64,000 nucleotides of DNA, taken from the NCBI GenBank assembly GCA_963921825.1, contig OY997592.1:57680336-57744335 (forward strand), in the 5' to 3' direction. The translations under genes were made by a program, and so were the position numbers. The number at the start of each line of letters is the position of its first letter. The stretch's first letter is position 1. Source of the DNA: Erodium maritimum (Eukaryota; Streptophyta; Magnoliopsida; Geraniales; Geraniaceae). The notes under the pieces were generated by a model. The model did not search any database. It was not told where the DNA came from and saw nothing but the letters and a program-made list of their open reading frames with translations. Below are positions 1 through 11,600 of this stretch, one piece after another.

Positions 1-241
1 TGCACAAGTCGAAATACATACTCTATTCCACTTCATAGACTAGATGTAGGATTCCAACAAATTCTATGGTTAGCTGGCATGAGTGCAGCATTTGAAAATG
101 TAGCCCAACAATATAAAAAACGTAACAAAGCCTTATGTTCATCACTTCTCCGAAAATATCATAGAAAATTCACAATGAAGCTCATAAGTTGAGAGCACAA
201 CGGGAGTAGAATATACAAAAGAGATACAGTAGTTTACTTAC

Positions 242-3200
242 ATCATTTTCTTCATGTAACTGAATACTGTTAAGAGCGCAACGGGAATTAGTTGTAAGCT
301 CACGACATGGAAGGCAGCCCAATCTTCTATCCCATAAGTTGATTATTCCATGAGTATCAGAAGCAACCAGCCTATACAGAAAAATTATGAAGGAAAAAAA
401 GTGCATCACTAAATCAAAGAAATAGTTCAAAAAACTGATTAGGGCCGGGAAAAGAATATTAAGAAAGTAACATAAAACTCAATCAGCTCTGATTCACTAT
501 ATTAGGAATGAAGCTATCTGGAATTAATAACAATCATTTTAGTTATATTGGATACATAATCCAAATGGACTGAAAGGTTGAAGAGGATGCAAGAAATAGG
601 ATTAGTGCATGGTCGTTGATGTGGAGGGTTTCAGATATTCTTTGTGATAAAAGCATCCCTCTAAATCTTAAAGTAGAAGTTTTGAAGTTCAGCTATATAG
701 TCAACTACATTATACTCCAAAAATGTCTGTTACGAACTTAAAACAATAATAGTTAAGAGAAAAAAAAGATCAACTCCGTTTTCAACATGTTAAGCCATTA
801 GACACCAGAGATCATTAAAAGCAGAAGTTTAAATTCAAAAACAAAGCAAGTAAGTCACCTTGGACCGGAGGCCTCTGGTTATCAGAAATTTGAACCGATA
901 AACCATGGTTTCCAGTTGGGCCGGTTTTATTTTGATCACATCTACCTTTTACAGTGTCTGACATGCAAATATGATGTGATTCTTCACCCAAATGGAAAAT
1001 CCTAGCTTCATATACTAAATTTATCTTACTCCATAAATTTTCTGTATGTAGTTTTATTAAAACACCATCTTCATTTGTCTTTAAATAAAGGGTTAATTGT
1101 CAAAAAGTGCACTGAAGTTTTGTCCACAAACGAAAGCATGCATAAACTTTTGTCCACGCTTTGTGGGTGCACTGAAGTTTTGTCCACCAACTTTTTTAGA
1201 AAAACGTAACAGGGATGTTCAGAATGGATGGTATGGGCAGTTCTTCGCGGATTCAATAGATTTGAGTGCAATACATAATGCATTCTAAAGTTGTGTGGGC
1301 AATTCATAATGCATTTTATAGATGTGTGGGCAATTCATAATGCATTCTATAGTTGTGTGGGCAATACGTTTTTTCTAAAAAAAGTCGGTGGACAAAACTT
1401 CAGTGCACCCACAAAGCGGGGACAAAACTTTATGCATGCTTTCGTTTGTGGACAAAACTTCATTGCACTTTTTGACAATTAACCCTTAAAAAAATTGGTT
1501 TCTGAACCCTAGAAATCAAATTTTACATACCTTGAATCATCAGTTGAGGTGAAAGCTATATCAGATAGACCTTTATAACCCTGAGCCCCATGAACAGTGT
1601 GGGTATTTCTTGTACTTAATACCTACATCAATGCAAAATTGTCATCATTTTAAATTGAAACTTCCTTCTAAAAGTGAAAGGAGAATTCTGATGTTTATAA
1701 CAGAAAAGGTAACATGAAGAAAGCTTGACAGTACAAAATGAAATAAAATGAATAAAGTGGCGAAATCAAGGATAACTCATACAATGGACTTTTATCTTCT
1801 ATTTTTTATCATATAAAGGACTTTTATCAAATAGTAAGAGCCAGGCTGCCAAGTAATGTAATAGTTTCCAGCCTGAGAGAGAGGTAGTAATATAACCTTT
1901 AGGTTTGCTGACACAGCATCAAGGTAGAACAAAAGTAGGAGGCAAACAATGAGGTGAATTATTTTGTAATAGAATATTGGGATAATTGTCAAAACATGCA
2001 CTAAAGTTTCGTCCACAAATGAAATAGTGCACAATGTTTCGTCTACGTTGTGTGGCTACCCTAAAGTTTCGTCCACGAACATTTGTTAGTAAAATTACTT
2101 AAAATTACTCATGAAACCTAAATCAGCAAATTACTTTAGGGTAGCCACACAACGTGGACGAAACGTTGTGCACTATTTCATTTGTGGACGAAACTTTAGT
2201 GCATGTTTTGACAATTATCCCTAGAATATTTAATCAGCACGTATTCTATGTTACGAGTTGTATACAGACAAAATAATGCATGTATACACCAAAACCAATA
2301 ATAATTTAAGTAAAAACACAGGACTTGTTTGTTAACATTGACACACTTTTCAGCGATAATAAAGCTTCAAAATCTGAAGGCCATAACTCCTCCAGAATAA
2401 GCATGTTATAAACCTAACAGAAGTTACTAGTCCAGATTAAGTCTCCTTTATTAGGGCTTCCAAAGACAATGTGTACTAATTTGTAGTTCAAGGAAGACCA
2501 GGAGCACGTGATTTTATTCTAAAAATGAAATGGATGTCAAAAAGGATTCAGAAATAATAAAGTGTGAAGGAGAGACCCTGAGAACTTTTAATGTCTACTT
2601 TAGTCAATTAATACGTAAACTGAGCAGAGTTTTAGGTAAGGCACTTATAAGATTGACAACAAAAGACAAATAGAAATTGATGACTCAGTATAACTATCAA
2701 AGCCACCCAGCAAACAATGTCATGCAGTCCTATGCTAAAAGCACAAATAAGAGGGAAAAATACATAACAAGAAACTTACTTCAATTGGTCTAGAAGAGAT
2801 ATAACCAACATCAAAAATAAGTACTTCATTACTTTTCACAGATGCACAGGCAACCTGAATAAGCAAAAATAAATGTCTTAGAAGGGAGAAATACAGGAAG
2901 AAACAGCATCAACTCATTTCCACCAAGCTCAATTAACCCTCCAGGGTATGCATGATAAAGCATAATTAGTAAACTTCAGATCAGAATCTTAAGCCTGCAT
3001 TCTGTAAGCACAGACGTAGGTACTGATTGTTGGCATGGCATGAGAAAAGAGTATTCAGCTAAGAAAACATTCATACAATATTTGTTTATGGGTATGTGTG
3101 TCTACAAAAACATAAACGATACGTAAAAAAATTTGCAGGGCATCATAACTGTTTTAAATGTAAGCATTAACTTATTTGATGAAAAAATTGCATAGCATAT

Positions 3201-6199
3201 CTATTTAGATATGGAGCATGTAAAGCCACAGGACATGGGCATAAGCTAATGACCATAACCTAAATGCATACAATTCTACTACTGACGATATAACAGGTAA
3301 GAGTAATCCACTATAAATCGAGGACATACATATAATTCTGTAACAAGAGGAAATAATTTATTCAAGACCTCGTTTTGGTTGCTGATATTCCATCGAACAG
3401 CATTAAGTTGGCGATGTAAGGAAAGGTGCAGTAAATGTTTGGTTTCATCTTCCATCAAGCCTTTCCAAAAGAGAGAAGAAGAACAAACAAATCATGCTAA
3501 ACAGAAGAGGCCCTGACAGAACAAACTTTAACTTACATGCACAAACATTTATCGTTTTAGATGTGCAGATATTAATATTGTTTGCATATTAAATTTCTAG
3601 AGCGCTAGCGAAAAAAATCAGAATCCTTGCATAACAAATCATGCATACAGTTTAGAAATAAAAACGAGAAACCACCAATTTATCCTATTAATAGAAACTT
3701 CCAATTCAAGAGCATATACATATCATCCCTTAAGCTGATAAAAAAAAACATATCATCCCTTACTTTATCCACACACACAAAAAATTGTTCTGAGTCTAAA
3801 ATCCTACAGATGATTCTCATAACAGACTTGAATTAATCTAACAAATTATATGATATAGCCAGCTCTAGTACAGGAACTCACATGGCAAAGATTCAGTACT
3901 CTGACAATAAAGAGTTTCAAAATCATGAACAGTTAAGCACCCCGATTTTGTCACTGATACCAAATATATTCCCTGGAACAAAATATACAAAAGAAAATGC
4001 TCAAACTCAAAATTAAGGAGCAAACGGCTGAAATAAAATGCAAGACGGAACTACATAAGAAAAGCAGTGGAAATGCCATGAGCATCAAAGTTCATAGAGC
4101 TAGTTAACAGATTTAAAGTGGATGCCAAATAAAATCTAGAAGACGAGAAATTGGCAAGGAAAGGGAGGAAAATAAATACACAAACAGCTGCACCAGATAA
4201 AGTACCTTGACTCTTTTTTCTTGTGTTTTAGAGAGAGAGAAAAAAAAACTCTCTAATTAGTCTAATTCTTCCTACCCACCAGCAGGTCACCCTCCTGGTA
4301 TTTAACACTTGACCTCGTAAGAGGTGAATGTTCATTTGACCATTAGGTCAAGCTATAGTAGGCAGTACCTTGACTCTTTTCCTATGACTTCAAAGGACAG
4401 ATTATTCAAGATAGAATGAAGTACATAAACCTCGTAGTAGCTCCTTTATTATTGAGGCAATGCAGCTTAGACTAAATTACAGAAGAGGCATGCATGAAAA
4501 AAAACAACTCAACAAGGAATTTTGGACTATGAGTCTGCCGAACTAAACCATTAGTGAACCAAAAGCAACGAGCATAAATCAGCATTATAAACATAAGATA
4601 ATTGATGAATAATAAGGTTTATGCACCTAATCTATTGTCTCTATTTTCTACAATCATCGTTCAAACTACAGAATCACTTTTCTCAAAATGATTAAGTGAC
4701 TTGACTGGTTTATGGCAGCAACTGTTATAAACTTGTTAAAACACACTCTGCTGCATGCATAAGTTTGTGAAAAATCTTAGAGGTTCATGATTGCTGACAG
4801 GAAGAAATTCAGTTATTTTTGCTTGTGTTAAGAGCTTTAGTTAGAGACCTGTCGCAGTGTACTGTATGTACTTAGTTTCTACACAATGAGTATTTTTTAA
4901 CACGATAAAGGGAGAGGGGGAACGTTCACCTTATTGTCGAAATCAATTGATGTGACTCCTTGCCTAAAAAAATAACCAGTATAAGTAATACAGTGTGAAT
5001 CAAACAAAGAGCATGAACAACAAGATTGAGCAACCAGCATGGCCATGTCTCAGAATTGAAAGAACATGGAGAGGATTAATCCATCCAGAAAGTACGGTAA
5101 ATTGCTAGTTTACATGTGATGGGCAGAGTAAGGAATCATATTTTAGATGACAGTTCGAAATTAGGATATTCTAGTTTTGGAGCCTCATTGTCAACAATCA
5201 GGTTGGCTCAAATCTTGTATTATCTAATAACATGATCAACTTACTTGCAATACAAACATAATAACCATGTCCTCTAAATAATATGCCTTACCAAATCCAC
5301 CAAATATCTAGCAAGAGCACTATGCATATTCTCCCTCAACCCCATCAAGCTAACATATCAATCTAAAAAGATGTTTTTTTACACCACATGCCGATACATG
5401 TTACTAAGGATATGCATATGACGGTAAAGTCATCAAATCAAACACTTGTGAACTGAAATGCCTCTAATAAAAACCTAGCAAGAAACCATTACAACCATAG
5501 TGCTAATATCCACTTAAAATGACCTACTCAAAATAAAATAAAAACTAACAAGAACAACCATGATTAATAACGAATCAATCTTTAATTACACACACATACA
5601 AACATAGAGTGGAGAGAGTGAGACCAACTTCCAGTTTGGCAGAGGCCAACTTTCTGCACCATTAGCAAGCCTGTTTATCTGTACAACAGATAATTAACCT
5701 TCAGTAACAAACAACTCAAGTGCTAATGAAAAAAACAAATAATTCAACCAAAGCTTAAGAAGGAAAGGAAAAGGATACAATCGATCCCATACATGAGTTT
5801 GGCAGGGCGCACCATCAATGTGATAACCGTGCGGAAATCCCCCAATCTACACAAAATCAAACAACCCATTTCCACAATTGAGCAACAACACCAAACTGGC
5901 AGACCAAAACAGAAGATTAATAACATCGGTAAAGAACGAATTTAGCAGAACACTTCGGAATAAGATTGCATCAGCAAGGTAGAATCATCGCGTCGGAACT
6001 TGGGTGCAAATCTTCCATTCAATTCGATCAAGCTCCTCTTCCATAGATGTCTGGAGTGGAGAGAAATGGATACTCGATTAAATTGATGAGTGAGCTTCAT
6101 GAATCAAATGCTGAAAACGAGGATGAAATGTTGTTACCTTTGAGTGGGTTTTGGGGTTTCAAGTTGCTGTTTGTTGACAGGGGCCAAGTATCTGTCCAT
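242..6199 (-). CDS. WD40-repeat protein gene, 5' ten exons (runs off left edge)
   Basis: I assembled this gene by hand from exons on the minus strand with GT/AG borders and matching phases: 6199-6138, 6050-6000, 5846-5828, 5678-5629, 4963-4930, 3972-3882, 3460-3369, 2854-2780, 1622-1531 and 371-242. They total 696 nt, an open frame of 232 codons starting MDRYLAPVNKQQ. WD-repeat signatures include GVTSIDFDNKGIYLVSVTKS, a blade with LNAVRWNISNQNEVACAS, and LVASDTHGIINLWDRRLG. Proteins of this type fold into beta-propellers that act as interaction platforms; the partner is not evident. The last visible exon ends at a GTAAGT donor, so the C-terminal blades lie beyond position 1. The third exon is only 19 nt. 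Introns hold two MITEs and a SINE. The downstream eight exons are well supported; the first two rest on phase and splice sites alone. Confidence 0.82.
1090..1485. mobile_element. MULE-type MITE with long inverted ends (copy A)
   Basis: This 396-bp element lies in an intron of the WD40 gene. Its ends are long inverted repeats beginning GGGTTAATTGTCAAAAAG and extending about 110 bp, with the phrase AAGTTTTGTCCAC repeated within each arm. It is flanked by a 9-bp target duplication, TTAAATAAA on the left (1081-1089) and TTAAAAAAA on the right (1486-1494), one mismatch. A 9-bp duplication with GGG-starting inverted ends is the signature of Mutator-like elements. It has no transposase, so it is non-autonomous. 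Confidence 0.85.
1269..1365. repeat. 31-bp tandem repeat, three copies, centre of MITE copy A
   Basis: Three copies of a 31-bp unit containing AATTCATAATGCATT and TTGTGTGGG start at 1269, 1300 and 1331, followed by a partial fourth. They fill the middle of the MITE between its inverted arms. The copies differ by only a few bases. Confidence 0.85.
1979..2221. mobile_element. MULE-type MITE with long inverted ends (copy B)
   Basis: A 243-bp near-palindromic element in the next intron of the WD40 gene. Ends are GGGATAATTGTCAAAACATG and its inverted complement, about 100 bp per arm, with a short unpaired centre near 2085-2125. It is flanked by a perfect 9-bp target duplication TAGAATATT (1970-1978 and 2222-2230). 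The arms share the GGGNTAATTGTCAAAA start and the repeated TTTCGTCCAC phrase with copy A, so both belong to one family. Confidence 0.9.
4218..4363 (-). mobile_element. tRNA-derived SINE in a WD40-gene intron
   Basis: A 146-bp insert is bounded by a perfect 17-bp direct repeat AGTACCTTGACTCTTTT (4201-4217 and 4364-4380). Read on the minus strand it starts GCCTACTATAGCTTGACC, contains a box-A-like stretch (TAGCTTGACCTAATGG) and, about 30 bp later, a box-B-like stretch (GAGGTCAAGTGTTAAATACC), then ends in a TCTC-rich and A-rich tail. Internal Pol III boxes plus a long target duplication are the hallmarks of plant SINEs. Box B departs from the GGTTCGANNCC consensus, so promoter activity is doubtful. 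Confidence 0.8.
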
Positions 6200-8630
6200 C
6201 GACCCCGACGGTGCTGCTTCGAGCTCTCTTGTCATTGCTCAGTAGTGACTGCTTTGCGAACATGGAGAAGAAGACACGAACCTGCTCGGCCTTGGTTTGG
6301 GGGTGATTTTCCCGCGCTACTGCCTGTCGCTAACTTGCGCGGTTTGGCTAGGTTCTACTTCTTTTTAAGGGAGGAAATACGATAGAGAAAAAAAATATCA
6401 TTTAATTATCCTTAATTGATTTCATATAATAATTACTTAGTGTCTAAAAAACTGTTTATTGAGTTTTTTCCCTCAAAAAAGATAATTAGGGTTTTTATGG
6501 ATTACATTTTCTATATTGTCGTCGTTTTCATGTCGCCCTTCTCCTCTTCTCTAGTTAATATTGTCGCTTCGGCTAACCTTGATTTTATTGCAGGCCACAT
6601 CCTCTTACTGTCCCCTTTTCTTCTTACCTCTTCCCCTTCAAGGCGACTTTGTATTGTTGAAACTCTCTGAGGTCCGTCTATGGTCGGCATTTTTGTTAGG
6701 TTATCATCGTCGTCAGATCCTACAAGTGGCAGGCAGATCTCACCGATCGTCGGCAGGAGCCAACCCCTATTTTGGCAGCAGCCATAGGTCCATTGATCGT
6801 GCACATGGACAAACCAGCCTTGCCAAGGGCTTCCACGAGTCTGGGTCCCCCATTTTTGGATGTCCTCTCAGACTCGACTATAGTGGAGGCTATTTAAGGG
6901 CACCTCGGAGCGTTATCGTTAGAGGACAATGAAGAAGAGGATGTTGTGGTGACCACGACCCACCAACTACTTAGTGAAGGGGAAGACTATTTCCTCCAAG
7001 CGAGGGCTGTCAACCAACCCTGCCAAGAGGCATGAGTTGACCCCGAGACGGGGTGGTAGGTGTTTGGTGGGCTACCCTCATGATCCGGGTTCAGGCCCCA
7101 TTGGCGTTTCCCGAAGGAGCGAGGGAGCACCCCCGTGTTATTTTCAGTTTAGTTGGTCTTTCAATTTCTGTTTGTTCTTTCCATTTTGGACTTTGTTTGT
7201 TTTGCTAATAGGATCTTGGATTTATTTTTGGTTATCTAAGATGGAAATTAGACATTTTTCATGAGTCCAAAAGCACAAGGAAGCCTATTGGGGTCCCAGA
7301 CACATTTTGAAACCCAGTGTCATCGACCCGGATTATGTTACTATTGATTGGCACAATTAAAATAAATCATTCATCGCCCATTTAATTATTAAGTTCATCT
7401 CGAATATATTTTAATTTTTCATAATTTTTACTTTACTTTTTTCCTTTCACTTTTGGATGGATGACCCATTATTTTCAAAATGTGACCAAAATGACGTCGC
7501 TTATTTATCAGCCTCTTCCCCTCCTTCTTCTTTCCCTTTCCCCTTCCTGTTTGTTCGATTCCTCTCAATTTGGTTTTGGGATCTCACACTTCAAATCTAT
7601 TGCTCTAGCATCCTCAACTCGTCTTTGTCGTGTGTTTTCTACCGTGAACGACTTCCTCCGCAGCTAGTCGGACTCATCCTAATTTCGGGGCTTTTTTGTT
7701 GGCCGGAACTCTTTCACGGCGCGTGCTTTGCTTTTCTCTGACTGGATCTACTATTCTCGACACGATGATGCCCTCCATACACCAAATATGCCATTCTTTT
7801 CAAGTTTCGTTACATATCCCCTTATGTTTCATCACCGAATCTCCTGAGCTCGTTCGGCAGCTCCTCTCTCCGTTTTCAAGTCATATACGTTGGTGCAACG
7901 CTCGGATTCATGTTTCGTTACAACCTAGCATATTTATATCACATTAATTGAAAATCAATACATGTGATTTTGGAATTTCCTATATTAAATTCACTAAATG
8001 GATAAAGATGAATTTTGACCTAAATTCAACTTAGAAATTTATACAAACCCGATATGAAATATCTAGCTCATGATTTTAATCCGAAAATTATGACCATCAA
8101 AACACAAACAAAGTAGTCACACATGAACATCAACTAGCTCATACATGTATTAATACCCATATAAGCAATTAGATGTTAATCAGCTCAAATGTTCCAAAGT
8201 CATGCAATTAACATCACCAACATCAAATCAACTATAAATCAAAACATTAACTTAAAGGAAATTCTTTTAAAAAAAACTTAGAGGAAATCAATATTTACGC
8301 AATACACATTACCAAAATTCCAAATCCAAGGTTATGGAACCGAAAATCATAACCAAGCATCTGATAATTCCTTTTTTTTAACATAGAGAAGGATATAAAT
8401 GAAATATGGTATTGTGTTAAAAAAAACAATCAAAATCGCTCTAGCTTGTAAACTCATCATTTCCAACTCTCCAAAGCTCAACACTTGAAAATGGAGAAGA
8501 ATGAGATTGTGGGAGTCTCCATGGATGCTTTAATTCTTTGTGAGAATCTTTAAACTTATGCTATTTTGTGGTAGATCGTGCTTCAAGCTTGGAGAAAAGT
8601 TCTTAAGGGTGCTCAAAAGTGAGAGAAATT
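6200..8630. other. no gene supported between the WD40 gene and the Copia element
   Basis: The first part is the likely upstream region of the minus-strand WD40 gene. Between about 6500 and 7950 there are CT-rich stretches and several short open frames on the plus strand, none of which resembles a protein family I know or shows splice structure. From about 7950 to 8460 the sequence is AT-rich. It may hold decayed transposon sequence, but I find no ends or duplications. Confidence 0.5.
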
Positions 8631-8900
8631 TGTTGGATAATTTCAAAGCTTGCGGCAAAAACTATCTTTAGGATAAGTTGTTCCTAAAGAGATAGAGACT
8701 AGGTTTACAAATTAGGAAATCTATTTAGATAAGGATTTGTATTCCTAATAGATTGAGGAATTAGCTTAATCTATATAAGAATTTATATGTGGAGAGTTGT
8801 TCCATAAGATCTTGAGAGTGATTTAGTTTTGAGTTGAGTTTCTAAATCAATAAGAAAAGTCGTTCTTAAACTTTCGAGTTATTAAAGCTTGTAGCGATTA
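8631..8900 (+). repeat. 5' LTR of the Copia element
   Basis: It begins TGTTGGATAATT and ends GTAGCGATTA. The block from GGAGAGTTGTTCCATAAG to the end is nearly identical to the 3' LTR, while the first half shows scattered substitutions. The LTR end lacks the usual CA. Confidence 0.9.
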
Positions 8901-8904
8901 AAAT

Positions 8905-8916
8905 TGGTATCAGAGC
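8905..8916 (+). other. primer-binding site of the Copia element
   Basis: TGGTATCAGAGC lies a few bases inside the 5' LTR. It matches the usual plant Copia primer site for initiator methionine tRNA. Confidence 0.9.
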
Positions 8917-9781
8917 CTGGTTCAAGCCGCAACCATAATCGGCAGAAGGAGACATGCACATCCAAGACTGGAGACACGGGTACATCACAACCGAAAGTGA
9001 TAGGGTTTGGACCATCATTCATTCAATATCCGATGTTGTCATCGACAAACTTAGGGGTGTGCATGGGCGGATATCTGATCCGACCCACACTATTTTAGAC
9101 CCGCCCTAATTTGCGGATCGGTTATATATTACCTGAAATCCGCCCAACGGATCAAAAATTTAGATGCGGACCTGCCCGCGCGGATTGCGAGCAGATCGGG
9201 TTGAAAACCGAAAATCCGAAAAAACAAATTAAACTATCAAAAAACAAATTTTTTAGATCTTCTTTATTTATAAACATACAAAATTAAATAACTGAAGAGA
9301 TTACTAAACTAATCATACCAACGTTTAAATATTATCGATTGGCGATTTTACAAAAATAAATCCAACATCAACAACTTTCAGCTTTTATAATTTCCTCTTG
9401 AGATCTCAATAAGCAGTACATTACTGCACTAAATTACAGGTTAATGGAATGAAGGATCATTTTTCCAAGATCAACTTTTCTGGAAATTCTATACTACTTT
9501 ATAAAACTTTCAGATCTAAAACAAAAATTATCTTAAAATAGTTTATCATGTACACAAATGTTCAGATCCCTCATTGTTTTCTTTAAGATACTCAGTAAAA
9601 AAATCATCATCAAAATAAAATAACCATGAATCTCATAAGCAAGCAAAAAACACAATACATACAAAATCGGAAAAAATAGAGTGCCTAACTTTGGAGGACG
9701 TATTTTCAAAAGGGTTGAGTTGAGCTGCAAACAAGAGGAAGAAACAATAAACAAAAGATACATAGGCATTAGTTTATTTTA

Positions 9782-10247
9782 GGGGTTACTTCATGTCCTA
9801 ATGCCCAACTTTCAGAAATTGTTAATTCCAAACCCTATACTATTGAAATTGCCATGTAGTAACGGTCAATTAACTGAAATTGCCAACTGTTTCTAATTTT
9901 AAACGGACGTTAACTTGGCCAAGTGAAAAGTCGAGTTTACCCTCAAATATGTTCTTCCTTCGGACGTTAACTTGACCTAACTTCATCTCAGTTCTTCGAA
10001 CTTCGTCTCTTTATGTCCGAGCTTCGAATTTCATCTCTTCGTGACCTCAGCTCGCCCAAACTCCATTATAAAATGAGTCACGTGAGACGTACGTGATTCA
10101 CTGTTCACAGAAACAGTCAATTTAAACAGTACTTTTTGGTTTTTAATAATTCAGTTTTGAAATTCGTTACTATTTGACAGTTTCAATAATATATGGTTTG
10201 GATTTGACAATTAAGTGTAGTAGGGGGTTAGGATATGGAGTAACCTC
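9782..10247. mobile_element. MULE-type MITE nested in the hAT element
   Basis: A 466-bp element with ends GGGGTTACTTCATGTCC and its near-complement ending GTAACCTC. It has a 9-bp target duplication TTTATTTTA (9773-9781) against TTTATTCTA (10248-10256), one mismatch. It is homologous, in inverted orientation, to the element at 45194-45675. Its interior includes the phrases GTCACGTGAGACGTACGTG and repeated CTTCGAACTTCATCTCTTCG-like motifs. Confidence 0.88.
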
Positions 10248-10533
10248 TTTATTCTATTTGGTGACTAGAAAGAGATATATAGAACATAGTGGGCTGCGAG
10301 TAGAGAAGAAACCTAAGAAAATAGAAGACAATATATGTAGGGTTTGTGTGGGAAGAAAGTTGTGGGGTAAATAAATTGTGCTAGGAAAGAGATAGTGTTA
10401 AGATGTGAAGGATAAGATGAGGAATAAGTGGTGAGAAGAAAGACTTGTGGCAAAATAAGGATCGTTGATCTCAAAAAAGAAGAGTGAGATCGGCGGTCAA
10501 GAATGACTCTCACATTTGTAGTGACTAGGAACA

Positions 10534-10576
10534 ACCCCACATCGCTTAAGTACAATCGTATTCTTGTGTTTATAAC
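10534..10576 (+). promoter_or_regulatory. USE-plus-TATA-like motif inside hAT copy 1
   Basis: ACCCCACATCG at 10534-10544 matches the plant snRNA upstream sequence element (RTCCCACATCG) except at one base. A TATA-like TTTATAAC follows about 25 bp later. No snRNA sequence follows. This is inferred from motif resemblance only. Confidence 0.35.
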
Positions 10577-10841
10577 TTTCAACTTGATCCGTCTGAACTA
10601 TACAAGTAATTGGGCTTGAGCTGATGGTATGTGAATAATTATGGGTTGTGTTTCACGTATGTCTGCGGGCGGGCCGGTTATCCGTGGACTTTGAGTATCA
10701 CATCCGCCATCCGGCCCGTAACTGATCGGTTCTAATATTTTGAGTCTGCCATTCGATCTAAAATATGCGATTCTGGTCAATTCGGGTTTCGGGTCAAGCG
10801 GATCCGGATCCGCGGATTATTTGCCCACCCCTAGACAAACT

Positions 10842-11600
10842 ACACATTTTGGGCGATGAGAATGAAAGTCATGATGCGAGTTTATGAAGTATGTGAAACC
10901 TTTGATCCAGGCTCAAAAGACCAGAAGAAGAATGGTATTGCAATAGCCTTATTATTTCAATCTATTCCCGAAAGTCTAATTCTACAATTAAGTCACGCCA
11001 TCTAGGATGAGATGTTTGAAAGAGGCAAGACTCCAAACATTAATGAAGAACTTCGACAGATTGACAATGAATGATAACAATTATGTCGATGACTTTACGG
11101 GAAAGATATCGGGTATTGTATCAAAAGCAGCTTATTTGGGAGAACTCATAGAAGAATCCAAGTTGGTGAAGAAGTTCTTAAAAGCACTTCCGAGAAGCAA
11201 ATACATTCAGATTGTCTCTTCACTTGAACAAGTCCTAGACCTAAAAAATGGGGTTTAAGGACATAGTGGAGAGGATAAAGGCATACGAAGAACGTGTTGG
11301 CGAAGAAACCCAAAGAGAGGATCAAGGAAAACTCATGTGGGTAAATAATGACCAAAGTAATCGAGGAGTCTATGGAGGCTCACGAGGTAGAGGACGAGGC
11401 GGAAGTGGACGAGTAGGGTCGAGGTAGATCCAATGGCCAGTTGCAAGGAGGAGCCGACGAAAAAAACAATCAAAAACCTAAAAGAGATCATTCCACGGTG
11501 ATTTGTTGGGTGTGTAACAAGGCGGGTCACTTTGCATCAATTTGTCATAATAGGGAAAGACAACAAAAATACCAAGAGACAAACCTGAATGAGACTCAAG
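10842..11600 (+). pseudogene. Copia gag remnant with zinc knuckle
   Basis: Broken frames encode a Copia gag (UBN2-type) segment, visible as MRCLKEARLQTLMKNFDRL and later ESKLVKKFLKALPRS, where the DRL motif and VKKFLKALP are typical. It is followed near 11500 by a CCHC zinc knuckle CWVCNKAGHFASIC (C-X2-C-X4-H-X4-C). Gag forms the retroelement particle and binds RNA. Stops and frame changes near 11005, 11258 and 11425 show that it is dead. The upstream leader was split from it by the hAT insertion. Confidence 0.8.

Larger units (their letters stand above)
9052..10833. mobile_element. non-autonomous hAT element, copy 1 (carries a MITE)
   Basis: The element is bounded by a perfect 8-bp target duplication GACAAACT (9044-9051 and 10834-10841), as hAT elements make. 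Ends are TAGGGGTGTGC and CCCACCCCTA, imperfect inverted repeats. Both ends are packed with GGATC/CCGC motifs (for example GCGGATCGG, ATCCGCCC, GATCCGGATCCGCGG), which resemble the subterminal transposase-binding motifs of hATs. It has no transposase frame. Without the nested MITE (9782-10247) and its duplication it is about 1.3 kb, the same size class as copy 2 at 32888. Confidence 0.9.

Noticed and set aside
6047..6385. 112-codon plus-strand frame at the right side of the WD40 gene
   Set aside because: It is antisense to the first two WD40 exons and their intron, and its translation resembles nothing. It is treated as a shadow.
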